From contig NC_035177.2 of the NCBI RefSeq assembly GCF_001659605.2, forward strand, positions 2,418,611 to 2,482,610: a stretch of 64,000 nucleotides of DNA, given 5' to 3'. Origin of the DNA: Manihot esculenta (Eukaryota; Streptophyta; Magnoliopsida; Malpighiales; Euphorbiaceae). Positions 35,516 through 46,547 of this stretch are shown one piece after another; position 1 is the stretch's first letter, and each line of letters begins with the position of its first letter. A program made the position numbers and the translations under genes. The notes under the pieces are model-generated. The model was not told the origin of the DNA, did not search any database, and saw only the letters and a program-made list of their open reading frames with translations.

Positions 35516-38500
35516 ATGGATTCTGAAGAAGAAAGAGAAGTGGAGATGGAGATAGAAGAAACCCTAGATGATAGGAAGAAGGGTTATGATTATGTAGTGT
35601 TACGGTTGATTTTAGCGATTATTTTCCCAATCGCTGCATTCTTTTCCTTATCGTTATTTATAGGATTCCTTGCAGTTTTGGCTGCCCACTTCTCCATTTC
35701 CACTCCCATCTCTGTTCCCTCTCAGTGCAGGATAGTCTCCAGCAGTAAGTCTCTTTTCTCTCTCTTTCTAATTTATGCTTTCTTTAACCACATTGTTAGG
35801 AAGGAAAATTCAAATTTGTGGTTTTTCCAGTATCATATTATTTATGTTTTTATTCTATATTTGCTGTGCAAATCCTTGAGCAATTCATGTGTTTTGGGGA
35901 CTTTAGGGCTGATTAGCATGACATAAGATAAGACATTTTTGGTTGTTTTTTAAGCTGTGAACTGTTACAGATGGGCATTTCATTTTATATACATACTCAT
36001 AATTCCATTAGTCAAAGCATAAGAAACTAATTAGGTTATATAGATACTTTACAACTATTTTTCCTTGTTCACATTGATTACTAGCTACTTATAAAGTAGG
36101 CAAACACATGATAATAGCTAAATTGAAGTGAACCTTTTAAAATAGGTTAGACGATTTCTAGTGAAAATTAAAGTTTTTTCATGGGAATTTTCTAAATAAA
36201 AGATACTAATTAGGGAGTGACATAATATTCCTAAGTAGAAAAATTTGAACCTTTTCTAGTTACAAATTATTTCTAAATGAGCCCTAAATCTATTTCCTTG
36301 ACTGCATCACAGTAATTGGGGGAAGGGAAAGTTACTTTACCCTTGTTTTGTAGGTCTGCAGGTTAATATATCTGTATCAATTTTCAAGTTGAAAGGTTTC
36401 AGTTGTCTTATTATTATTATTCTTTTGCAAATCCAAGTGTAAAGCTATCTGCTTTCATTCTTTCTAGGTGTGGATCTTAGATCAACAAAGGTCTGCGAAC
36501 TTGGATTTTTGAATTACAAAGCCAAACATGTCTTTTATCCTTTTGAAAGAAGTAAATTTCGGTGTCGTTATGATTATTACTGGGCTTCAGTGTTTGAGGT
36601 GATATGCTTTATTCTTAATATCGTGTATTCATTTTTGTGTTTGTTAATAGCCCTCTGATTGAAATTCTGACATGGTGATATTTGAGAGATAAAAAATAAG
36701 GTTCAACTTGATTTCCTTTAATTTTCTATTTTTTTTAATCTTGAAAACTTTATTTTTTGTGCACATGAAAAATGGCTGGTTGGTTTATCAGCTTCCTGAT
36801 CATTGCTATTCTTGCTATTGTTTATCACACAAATTTCATGATGAATAGTTGAAGGATATCGTCATGCTATCTTTGGCTTGTGAATTATAGAAGTGTTTAT
36901 ATTCTAGAGAAATAGCAAATATTTGCTGGATTCTTACACATCATTCTTAAATACAACAAATAAAGAAATTAAATCTATCATTAGTGTTAATCAATTCCAA
37001 AACTAAAAAATAGCTAGGTAGATATTAAAGTACTAACCTTGTTACCTGATTATTACCAAAAAGACATTGTCTAATTATTTATATTTTTTACTAAATAGTT
37101 TGGAAAATAGATAAAAATTAGGGGGAAAAAAAACTACAGGTCGGGCAAACTAGGACTTTAATACTATTCTCTAGGCATTATTAATTCATGCTTTTATGGT
37201 TTCACTTATTTATATAGCACTTTGGTGTAACTATTGTTTGTTTAATATAATGAAAAAAAAGGCTGGGCAAACTAGGCCTTTAACACTACTTCCTAGCATT
37301 ATTGACTCGTGCTTTTGCGGAGCTCTGATTTATATTCTACTTTGGTATAACTGTTGTTTGTTTAATGCAATAATATTCTTACTGCATTACATTTGCACAA
37401 GTATGCTATGCCTACTGATCATACAATTTGATTAGTTATTGCTTGGGGCCAACAGTATATCATGCTAATATATATTTGTTTTTTGTCAACAGGTGGAATA
37501 CAAAGACCATTCTTTGGGTCTGACACAAGCATTTGCTGAGGCTCCAGATGAAGCACTTCCTCCAAATTGCAGGCCTAGTTTTGGCGCTGTATGGCTGACC
37601 AAAGATAAATTCAAGGTAGGGGTAAAGGATTCAATTTTCATAGTTAATTTTTTCTGGCTTTATGCATAAAGCTAAGTTGGCATTGCACTTTAGTGAGCTT
37701 GTAAATACATGTATATGCTAACTCCTCTTTGGTTGAATTTTACTCTAGTTTGTGACTATCATCTTACTGTTTTATACCTTTGTCTCCTTTTCAGGTTAAT
37801 AAAACTTATGAGTGCTGGTATACAACTGGCATTTCCAAAGTAAGCCTATACAGTGATGGCTTCTTCCCTTGTCAAGCAAAAGATCCATCTGTTTTTGAAA
37901 TGATTAGACGCTATATTATCCTGTACGTATAGCAATTTTTCTCCTCTAGAACTTTATTCCTTTTATATGTTATGCTTTATGTACTTTCATGGTTTCAACT
38001 AATCTATTTAGTGCCTTTTTTTTGGTTCTCAAATTAAGTATCAGCTTCTTATTTTGTTTGATGCTTACCAAGATAGAATGAAAAATTGATATATGTTGTT
38101 AGTGTATTCACTTATGCTATATCTTGCGGCTGTGGGTACATTAGGGTAACTTCCTACAAAAGCATTTTGAGAAACAATGATTTGTTATCTTTCTTGCCTG
38201 ATGTCTATTGTTTTTTTAATCAATTTTGCCTAGAATTGTTTGTCGATTGATATGATATTATTAGAAATGATTTAGTACTTGAACCTTTACACAGATAGTT
38301 GCTTTAGTTGGTTTGTCTTCTAACACAAATATTTTAGGGGAAAGTACAATTTAGTACCATAGCTTCATGTAGTTTGTTGGGAGTAGGGTTGTAGTTTACT
38401 TTGGTACTATGCGAATGATGCCATTAGGTCGTTGTATGCCAAATCCCATTATGATATTAATCTAGCCTACATGACAAGGGGATGTGGAATTTCTTTTTTA

Positions 38501-41500
38501 ATGTAGAAATTGTTTCCACATGTCAAGATTAATTTTTTAACTTATTAATTAAAAAATCAAATTTAACCCAAAATGACTAGATACCTGCCTTCTCTTTTTC
38601 TTCAATTTTTTTTCCATTGAGAGAGAAAGTAAGTAGGAACTCAACCAAACCTTGATATGCAGCCTACCCTTGTGATTTTTCTTTTCTTGCGTTAAATTCA
38701 ATATTTCTAATAAAAAGAGTATCTTGATATGACAGGGTATACTTCTGATATTTGAAAAATAAACAAATGCTGTTCTGGGATTTGGCATTATAAATTTTTG
38801 ATTATGTTATTCACATGGTATCAAAGGGCGTGGAAGTGAATATTGGAAAATGTGATGTCAGATCATTGTATAACGGCATCACATTTCTAACCTACCATTT
38901 CAAATTATTGCACCCTTCAGTTTTTTATTTGGTCAAATGACCAAAAAAGATGCAGAAATTTACACACCTTCAATTTTACCCAGAACTTTAAAATTTGTCA
39001 ATTCAATTTTTAAACTTTGGCATTAGTTCCTATTTTTAGCATTGGGTTATTTATACCCTGAATTCCTAAATATAACTATACCTTACGTACATTTTTTTAA
39101 AATGAGAATTATGAAGCTCATTAACAGAATTTTGTTTTCGTAAATCTAGTCAACATGCTATGTTAGCAATTTCATGCATTTTGACCTGTCAATAACTTGA
39201 TTGCTAGTCTTGAAACAAATGTCAAAGTTTTAAGGATTAAATTCTTAAAATTAGGAGTTTGCCTAAAATTTAAAATACATGCAAAGGTTTGGATTTTATT
39301 TTTTTCTGAGCCATTAGACTGTTTTTATTTTTGGGTCAATATGCATGATTAGCCTAGCTTACCAATAAATAATGGAATAATGGATAGCTTTGCTTATCTT
39401 TTATTTGATCTAATTCTTTTATTTCTTGTAATCTATAGACATGATTGTCTAGCTCATTAATGGGTAATCGGACAAGTACATAATAACTCTCTTGTTACTG
39501 TTGTCACAAATGTGCATCCTTTGAAAAGGTTTCATTATTGTTGTAAGTTTATGGTGCAGTCAAATATCAAATCGTGGTTTGAGTTTTTCAACATAAGAGG
39601 TAAAATAACGCGAGTATTATTACTATAAATTCTTCTATAGTATTAAAATTAACTACTTAATCTTAATTTTTAAAATCCAATTAAAATGTCACTATATTTT
39701 GTTTAATCAAACCCTTTACCTATCATGTTAAAGAAAATATTTGGTCAACTTTTTTATTTTTATAAGAAGAATTTTATTAATGAATCTAGAAAAAACTTAG
39801 CATAGCTATGCACAACTAAACCCTTTAGAAAACCTCATTACTTTTGTAGAAATATAATATTTGTTGTTGTTCACAATAAAGATTACAATCTATTTATATA
39901 TGAGAGACGATATCTAGACAGGAAGGAAAATCAAGCCTATAATTATACAATCCCTAAGATTAAACAACTTTTACCTATTTATCAATATTTGTTTCCTATA
40001 TTAACATATTTACTTCCTATAATCTATAACACTCCCTCTCAAGTTGGAGCATAAATGTTAATCATGCCCAATTTATTACATATATAATCAACTCGAGTCT
40101 CATTTAGAGTTTTAGTGAAGATATCTCCTAATTGTTCTTTAATTCGGATATATCCTGTTGATATTATCTTTTGTTGGACCTTTTCACGAACAAAATGACA
40201 ATCAATCTCGATGTAATTAGTTCTCTTGTGAAATATTGGATTGGAGGCAATGTGGATAGCTGCTTCATGATCACTCCACAACTTAGCAGGCACCGAATTT
40301 GTGAACTCAACTTTTTTCAATAATTGATGTACCCACAAGACTTCACAAACGACTTGTGTCATGGCTCGGCATTCAGGTTCAGCACTAGAACGGGAAACCA
40401 CATTTTCTCAGCTCGGTAAAACGCCTTACACACATCATAAATACGGAAAATATTCTCTTTGCCAAAATATAGAAATTTCAAATACTTCACAAATTTATAG
40501 TGATTAATAAGATTAATCACCTCACTATGAATAGAATTTCGAATCTGCAGAAACGAACGAGCATCATCCCTCATCTAATCTCTATGAATTTCATCAGTTG
40601 AAGGATCCTTGGTAAGATGATCATCCATTTCAATACTTCATAAATAAATACGGATAGTCTTACTCCAATCCAAAAAAGTTAGATCTATTTAATTTGTGTT
40701 CCGTAATTTTAGTCATCACAAAAATCATCAGTTATGGTGGTTTTAATTTCAGCTATAAGGACAATCAACCCAAAACAATCAAAATAAATAAAGGATGATG
40801 AACAGTGCCCGATGAACAGTGCTCTAAGTCTCCAAACGTTGCCCTTTATGAGTAACCCAAATGAGTAGAGCCTTAAGTCTCCAAATGTTATCCTTCATTG
40901 GTAACCCAAATGAACAGAATCCTAAATTTCCAAATGTTACCCTTTATTGGTAATCCAAATGAACAATGAACAGAGCCCTAAATCTTCAAATGTTACCCTT
41001 TATGGGTAATCCAAATGAACAAAACCCTAAATCTCCAAATAAAATTTAAATTTCTATAGGTGAGACTCAAATCTCTCCGAGAATGGCTATGATACCATGT
41101 AAAAATATAATATTTGTTGTTGTTCACAATAGATATTACAATCTATTTATATATGAGAGACGATATCTAAACAGGAGGAAAAATCAAGCCTATAATTATA
41201 CAATTCCTAAGATTAAACAACTTATCTATTTATCAATATTTACTTCCTATATTAACATATTTACTTTCTATAATCTATAACAACTTCCAACCTAAATATC
41301 GATATGCAAAGTGAAAAACCTGAAAAAACACTCGGTACAAAACAGAATCCAAAACAAAGGCATACAACTATGTTTCAAACAGCATGGACAACAATAACTG
41401 ATCTAGCAAAAAAAACCTGAAAAAACCTCGGTGCAAAACAGAAACCAAAACAAAGGCATACAACTATGTTTCAAACAGCATGGACAACAATAACAGATCT

Positions 41501-44500
41501 AACAAAACAAACCAACCGTAAAAACAAAGGAAAAGACTGGAAAAATACCACCCAAAGCAAGCTGCCAGAATAAAGCAGCAAAGGTGACGACCAGCAAGTG
41601 CAGCAAAGCACCCAGAAGCTCACAGCAGCAAGCAGCTATTCACATTCGGAAAACAGCACAGCAAGCAAATCAACACAGGAATATCAAATTACATCCACGC
41701 AATGAAATTTTCTTGTCAATGAAGGCCTTGCTTTGCAAGTGCATCAGCCGTCCAATTAGCTTCCCTTAAAACATTTTTGATGGAGAGAGCAGGTAGAATC
41801 TTTGAGGAATCTAAAATAGAATTGGACACATAATAATTTTCGAGGATTTTTATCAAGAGATGAGTAATTTTCGAGGATGTTTATCATGAGATGAGTAATT
41901 TTCGAGGATTTTTATAATGAGATGAGGCCCAAGAAACTGCAACAAGAGAGTCAGATTCAAGCAATATACGTGATGCTGAAGGCCAAACTTCAGGTCTAGG
42001 TAACAGAAGGCTCAAAGCTGTCGCAATAGAAAGAAACTTAGCTCTATTGCTATTAGAATCTTCAACATTCAATGGAAGAAGAAAAAATATCAAAAAAGAA
42101 ACCACTGAAGTCACAAAGCACACTGCCAATAGCCTCTGGTCCAGGCTTACCTTGCGATGACCCATCCACATTCCTTTTAAGCTAGTTGAAGGCAGGTTTT
42201 TCCCATATAATAGAAGGCCTTGATTTCCTAGAAAAATGTGAACATCTAACGACATTAGGAGAGGTGAGAAGATTCATACCTCTGTATGGAAAAGCACTAT
42301 TCATGGCTTTCATCCAGATGACCACTTTATGAAGGATAATAGCACATAAATTCTCCTTGGAAATGTCTTTGTCATAAAATTTTTTTTCATTTCTAGAAAT
42401 CCATAGGGACCACAAAACAGCATAAGCAAGTGCAATTCAAAACTTTGATTGAAGCTTTCCATAAACAAGAGAATTCCATTCAAGCAAAGGCATAAGCACA
42501 GAACTTGGTATATAAAACAGGACGCTCGACTAGTTTAAGTACTAACTTCAAATGACCTAGGAATGGTGACAATGAATAAATAAATGAGAGGCAAATTCCT
42601 CAAACTCACGTCATCTTGGACATATATTTTGTGCTGGAGGAATAATACCCAAATGGGATAACAGGCCTTAGTGCAAACTCTCACAATTAATCAACCAAAC
42701 AAGAGTTTCCACCTTTGGAGGTGCAATTTTGAGCCAAACAAAAGACATATCAGAGCTCATTTCAAAGGATGAGGAGATCAAACATTTATAAAGAGATTTC
42801 GCAGAAAAAGTACCATTTCTTTCAGGTTCCCAGATCAGTCTTATCATTTTTTGAGCGATATAACACCTATGCATTAATAATAGCTAAAAGCTTAGCAAGT
42901 GTTACAACTCATGTAAGTGTTACAACTCAAGAAGAATTTAGGGAGATGAGAAGAGAATAAAGAATGAGATGAGAGCAGGAAGAGAATAGAAAGAGATGAG
43001 AAGAGACAATAGAGTTAGTTGAGAGAAAGAAATAGAATTGTAGAGGGGGAAATCTGTCTATTCATTATTCATAATGCTGGTAAGTATTCTTCGGCTGTTA
43101 TTTATACATCAGTTAGTATAACTGCCTCTAACAAACTCTAACTACTAGGCTGACCTATGTAGAACTTTCCTCCAAATCATATTAATTAATAACTGCTTTT
43201 CCCTCCCATATACCCCTCCAAATCTTCATGTGTAAAGATTTGTTAGGGCATTGATGTAAAGGGGAGTAGAGTTGTTTGCAGCGAAAACATAGGCCACGGG
43301 AGCGCAAATCATTATATTCTTGGTCGGAAAGAAGGCAACTAGATCTGGATTTGGGACTAGCAGTAGGTGTGGGCGATGGGGCAGTGAACAATGAGATGGC
43401 AAGAGAAGAATGGGTAGAGCGGGACAGTTTATCCGGTGGTTTGGGTTGGATGTGAGTTGGACTATGGGCTAATGGATTGGAATGTGAAGCTGAGAGGAAA
43501 GATGTGGGACGAAAACCAAGCCCGTAGTGTATATTGGACTATGTTGGCGAAGTAGGAAGTTTATATTTGTGGAGAATGTTGATTAAGAGCTCGCGCTCAA
43601 CTTCCCAGGCCAAAAGCATGGTGCATGAAATATGAACAGTATTTTGGTTGCATAAACGAACCCGTATCTTCTCACGTAAGCCATTAGAAAAAACTCTAGT
43701 GAGTGAGTATCCAAAAGATTAGGAACTTGAGCAGTCTGAGTCTCGAACTCATTGATATAGTGATAGACAGAATCCGTTTGTTTCACAGCAACCAACCTCT
43801 CGAAGGGATTCATCAGTATATCAATGTTGTAGCGGTTGACCAATTCTAGAGAAAATTGTTCTCAAGTTAAATTCGGATGGCGGTGGCGTAACCAACGCAA
43901 CCATTAGAGGGCACTCTCCTCCATACAAACTAGGGCCATCATAACCTTGAATTCTAGCCGAGTCCCATTCAACTCAAAATATTGTTCAGTTCTGGCAAGC
44001 CAACCAATCGAATCAATGCCATTGAATCCAGGTATTTCAAGAGTTCTTGGAGGAAGGGTAAGAGAAGAAAGAGAAAAGAAAGTGGGTGAGGTGAGAGTGG
44101 ATGGATGATAAGAGTCACGGGAAGGGTTGAGTTGGGTGGATACTTCCCCTCATCAACGATAGATTTACCACGGGTGAGAATTTGCAGGAGAGTTTCAATG
44201 GAGCAAAGCTTGGAATAAATAGTATCATTATCAGTTTTAAGTTTGGAAAAGTCACCTTCCAACAATGCCAAATTTCTCTCTACCGACTCAAGTCTAGAAT
44301 CCATTTAGGTTTGTAGCATTCAGTTGGCAGGTTAGTCCAAATGATAAAGAAGAATTTGTACAGTTTAGTAACAGAAAAGATGAAGGTCCAGGGAAAATCA
44401 GGAATTCATTTAAACACTCAATACTCTCAGGGAAGGAAAGAATACTTCCCTTAGTAGACAATCTCTACCCCTAACAGCTAGGGACTTTTGATATTCCTTC

Positions 44501-45538
44501 TCTGCGTGACTTTCTTATTTATTACAAAAAAGATTTCCTCCCTCACACCATTCATGCATATTTTGTCATACTAGAATATCTGTCAGCTCACCAAGGACAC
44601 CTTGGATCTTCTAGAATACACCTTCCATTTGCTTCTATTCCTTCCCCTTTCGTTCTGCTCATGCTTGGGTCCCTCTTCAGATTTTATTTGCTCATCATTC
44701 TAGTTATAAGCACTCCAAAATAACTAAACAGTTATTTTCATGGGCATCTAAGATGGTGGGTGCTTTTCCCAAAAACAGTCTCTCAGTTACAATCCAAAGA
44801 GAGCCAGAATTAAGGAATAATTTCCACATAATTAGGGGAAGATAATTCTATAATCCTAATCTGAATGTGAATCTGAGTCGAACCTTAACATAAAGTAATG
44901 GGAAAATTAATTGTAGCATTGATGTGATCTAAAAGATGCTGTGGCTTGAGTCCCTGTGAATTTTTTTGATGCAATTTTCACCTAGGGTGTAACAAACTGA
45001 TGTCTGAACCGACATTATTCAGTTCAAGGATGTCCTGATGTTCAAGTCAGGCCAGGCTAGCAAGTTGTTTGTTGATTGACTACAATTGTTGCTTTATCTA
45101 AATGTTTGCTTGAAAGTAAACTCTGATTAATTTATTGCAAAATCATATACAAGGTACGAATCTGTCTTCATTGACTTGTTTTGTGGCTTTTGTGATAATT
45201 TAAGCATTGTTTATAAGTTCAGGTTCGTGAAGGTATTACACTCCTGGTTTGTCCGTAAAAGGGGAAAAGCTAGTTATTGGAGGTGGGAAACAATAGCTGG
45301 GATTGTTACTGGTTTTTCAACTTCCTTGATCTCCTTAAGCTTCATAAGCATCCTACATCAAATGAAATCACGGTTGCCCCAAACCTATGTAGCTCGGATG
45401 GTTGCGCGAACCCCAAAAATGGTATTCTTCAAGCGTGCTTGTTTTCTTGTGGCATACTTCTCTGTTGTGGGTTGGTTAGTAATCCAGTATGGTAAAAGGC
45501 TTGGACTCACTGAAATTTACAGAATATATAACCTCTAG
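35516..45538 (+). CDS. Multi-pass membrane protein of unknown function, five exons
   Basis: Exons about 35516-35744, 36468-36598, 37493-37615, 37795-37922 and 45223-45538 join in phase into a 308-residue protein. It starts MDSEEEREVE at the first ATG after the LTR-like DNA. Residues 1-27 are acidic and charged. Residues about 29-57 form one long or two short membrane segments. The middle 60-200 carries six cysteines (for example SQCRIV, KVCELG, KFRCRY, PPNCRP, YECWYT, FFPCQA), likely a lumenal or outer disulfide-bonded domain. Two more membrane segments lie at about 228-248 and 276-294. It resembles a conserved plant family of uncharacterised transmembrane proteins. I do not know its function. 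Intron 4 is 7.3 kb and filled with retroelements, and the promoter region abuts an LTR. All exon joins are in frame, so the gene can be intact. Confidence 0.82.
39845..40031 (-). repeat. copia 3' LTR
   Basis: Left LTR in window coordinates, and the 3' LTR of the minus-oriented element. It differs from the other LTR by a few substitutions and small gaps, so the insertion is fairly recent. Confidence 0.9.
40039..40401 (-). pseudogene. copia RNase H C-terminal remnant
   Basis: Holds the end of a copia polyprotein: SAEPECRAM, WSDHEAAIHIASNP, IEIDCHFVREK and LGDIFTKTL. The natural stop is kept. There is no own start, because the preceding polymerase is deleted and replaced by a gag fragment. Confidence 0.9.
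40821..41040. repeat. Minisatellite of about 50 bp, four copies, in the copia leader
   Basis: Units of the form CCTAAATCTCCAAATGTTAC followed by CCTTTATGGGTAATCCAAAT and GAACAGA repeat at about 40821, 40871, 40920 and 40976 with a partial fifth. One unit is lengthened by an extra GAACAAT. Confidence 0.88.
41098..41282 (-). repeat. copia 5' LTR
   Basis: Right LTR in window coordinates, adjoining the tRNA-Met primer site at about 41085-41097. Confidence 0.9.
41313..41512. repeat. Tandem duplication, 2 x about 101 bp
   Basis: AACCTGAAAAAACACTCGGT to AACAATAACTGATCTAGC is followed by a second copy with AACCTCGGTGCAAAACAGAA and ATAACAGATCTAAC. Only a few bases differ. It lies between the copia and LINE remnants. 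Confidence 0.88.
41690..42880 (-). mobile_element. LINE (non-LTR retrotransposon) 3' part
   Basis: The minus strand reads WEPERNGTFSAKSLYKCL and WLKIAPPKVETLVW (the zinc-binding RT-associated domain), then WSLWISRNEKKFYDKD. Then comes NVDGSSQGKPGPEAIGSVL in a broken frame, and RILLESDSLVAVSWA, the RNase H of plant LINEs. Frameshifts and stops interrupt it. RT and endonuclease are absent. Confidence 0.85.
43172..44304 (-). mobile_element. Ty3/gypsy gag remnant
   Basis: On the minus strand a gag-like start MDSRLESVERNLALLEGDFS is followed, after frame breaks, by INEFETQTAQVPNLL and by LSDQEYNDLRSRGLCFRCKQ with the CCHC-like C-x2-C-x4-H-x4-C spacing found in gypsy gag. The DNA at about 42900-43170 downstream is probably leader or LTR sequence with a direct repeat TGTTACAACTCA. 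No polymerase was seen. Confidence 0.78.
44305..45222 (+). other. End of the large intron 4
   Basis: Intronic DNA without recognisable coding, ending at the acceptor TAAGTTCAG before 45223. Confidence 0.5.
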
Positions 45539-46547
45539 GTTGGTACTTGGCTTTACTTTTTGCAAGTGCTAATTGTCTCTCAGTTCCAATTGGCACTTGG
45601 ACACACCAAATTTCAAACTCTGCAGTATATGGTCACTGTTGACTGATGTAGAGTTCAGTGGTTGCTTGATGTATTATATGGTACGTCGCGGAAGAGTAGG
45701 ATTGCTGCATTTACTGCTTGAAATTCACCGGTTCAAACTCAGGTTAAAAATTGTGTAAATCTAATTCTGTTCAAAGCTTGAAGTTCCATTTACATATGTG
45801 GAGCAAATAATCCATGTGGATGAGAAAGTAATAGTCTGATGTGTATAGGGCATCTTAAGATATGATAAAATCTCTAATGTACTAGGTACTTTCATCTTAT
45901 TTGAAAGGTCTAGTAATTGATTAAAACAACACTGATAATAATAAAATTCTCTCTCTCTATATATATATATAGTCTGTATTTTGTTTTTAGAAAATATGAT
46001 AATTGCATGGTTCATTGCAAATTTGAATAGAGCTGAACATATTATTGAGTGTTAAATTAAGAATGTAAGGATAAAATTGACAATGACATTAGACCCTTAA
46101 TATGTAAATTATTATTTGAGCAATTGATTTATAAATAGTGATGATGCAATTGCAAATCCTAAAGGGGAAAAAAAAAAAAAATACTGAAAATAGCCTCAGC
46201 AATGGCAACAGTATAGCTTCCAAATTTGAAATTTACACTCCTTGTTCATATGTAAATTTGTTATCCCATCCAGAATTTGAAAAAAATAAAAATAAAAATC
46301 CATACACATTGGATCAGCAAACAAGTCACCCCCACTCCACCTGCACTGGAATATATGAAGGCCAGTCTTTAAGTTCATCTTGTTCTTGATTCCTAAACAT
46401 GAAGACCACTGATAATTTCTGAAGATCTGTGCCTGAGAGTTTCTTGTTTACTTCACAGAGTGTATGAGGTGGTAGATTTTTTTTTTTTTTTTTTTTTTTT
46501 TTTGTCAATATATGAGGTGGAAGATTTAGTTGAATGATGAACAAGTT
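45539..46547. other. Convergent 3' region between the membrane-protein gene and CYCLOPS
   Basis: 3'UTR-like DNA from both sides, with a short CT/TA microsatellite at about 45948-45972 and a T run of about 30 at 46469-46503. No gene was seen. Confidence 0.6.

Larger units (their letters stand above)
39845..41282 (-). mobile_element. Internally deleted Ty1/copia retrotransposon with both LTRs
   Basis: LTRs of about 187 and 185 bp at 39845-40031 and 41098-41282 are nearly identical (TGTA...ATCTATAACA on the + strand). Flanks ACTTT and ACTTC may be a 5-bp target duplication with one change. Just inside the right LTR the minus strand reads TGGTATCATAGCC, a primer site for initiator tRNA-Met. Inside the left LTR it reads TTGAGAGGGAG, the polypurine tract. 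Inner coding joins a gag N-terminal part (IHSEVINLINHYKFVK) at about 40400 directly to the RNase H end (KLWSDHEAAIHIASNP, IEIDCHFVREKVQ). Protease, integrase and RT are lost. It lies in intron 4 of the membrane-protein gene, antisense to it. Confidence 0.92.

Noticed and set aside
46196..46544. Lysine-rich minus-strand frames by the poly-T run
   Set aside because: Produced by the homopolymer run. They lie in the 3' region of CYCLOPS.
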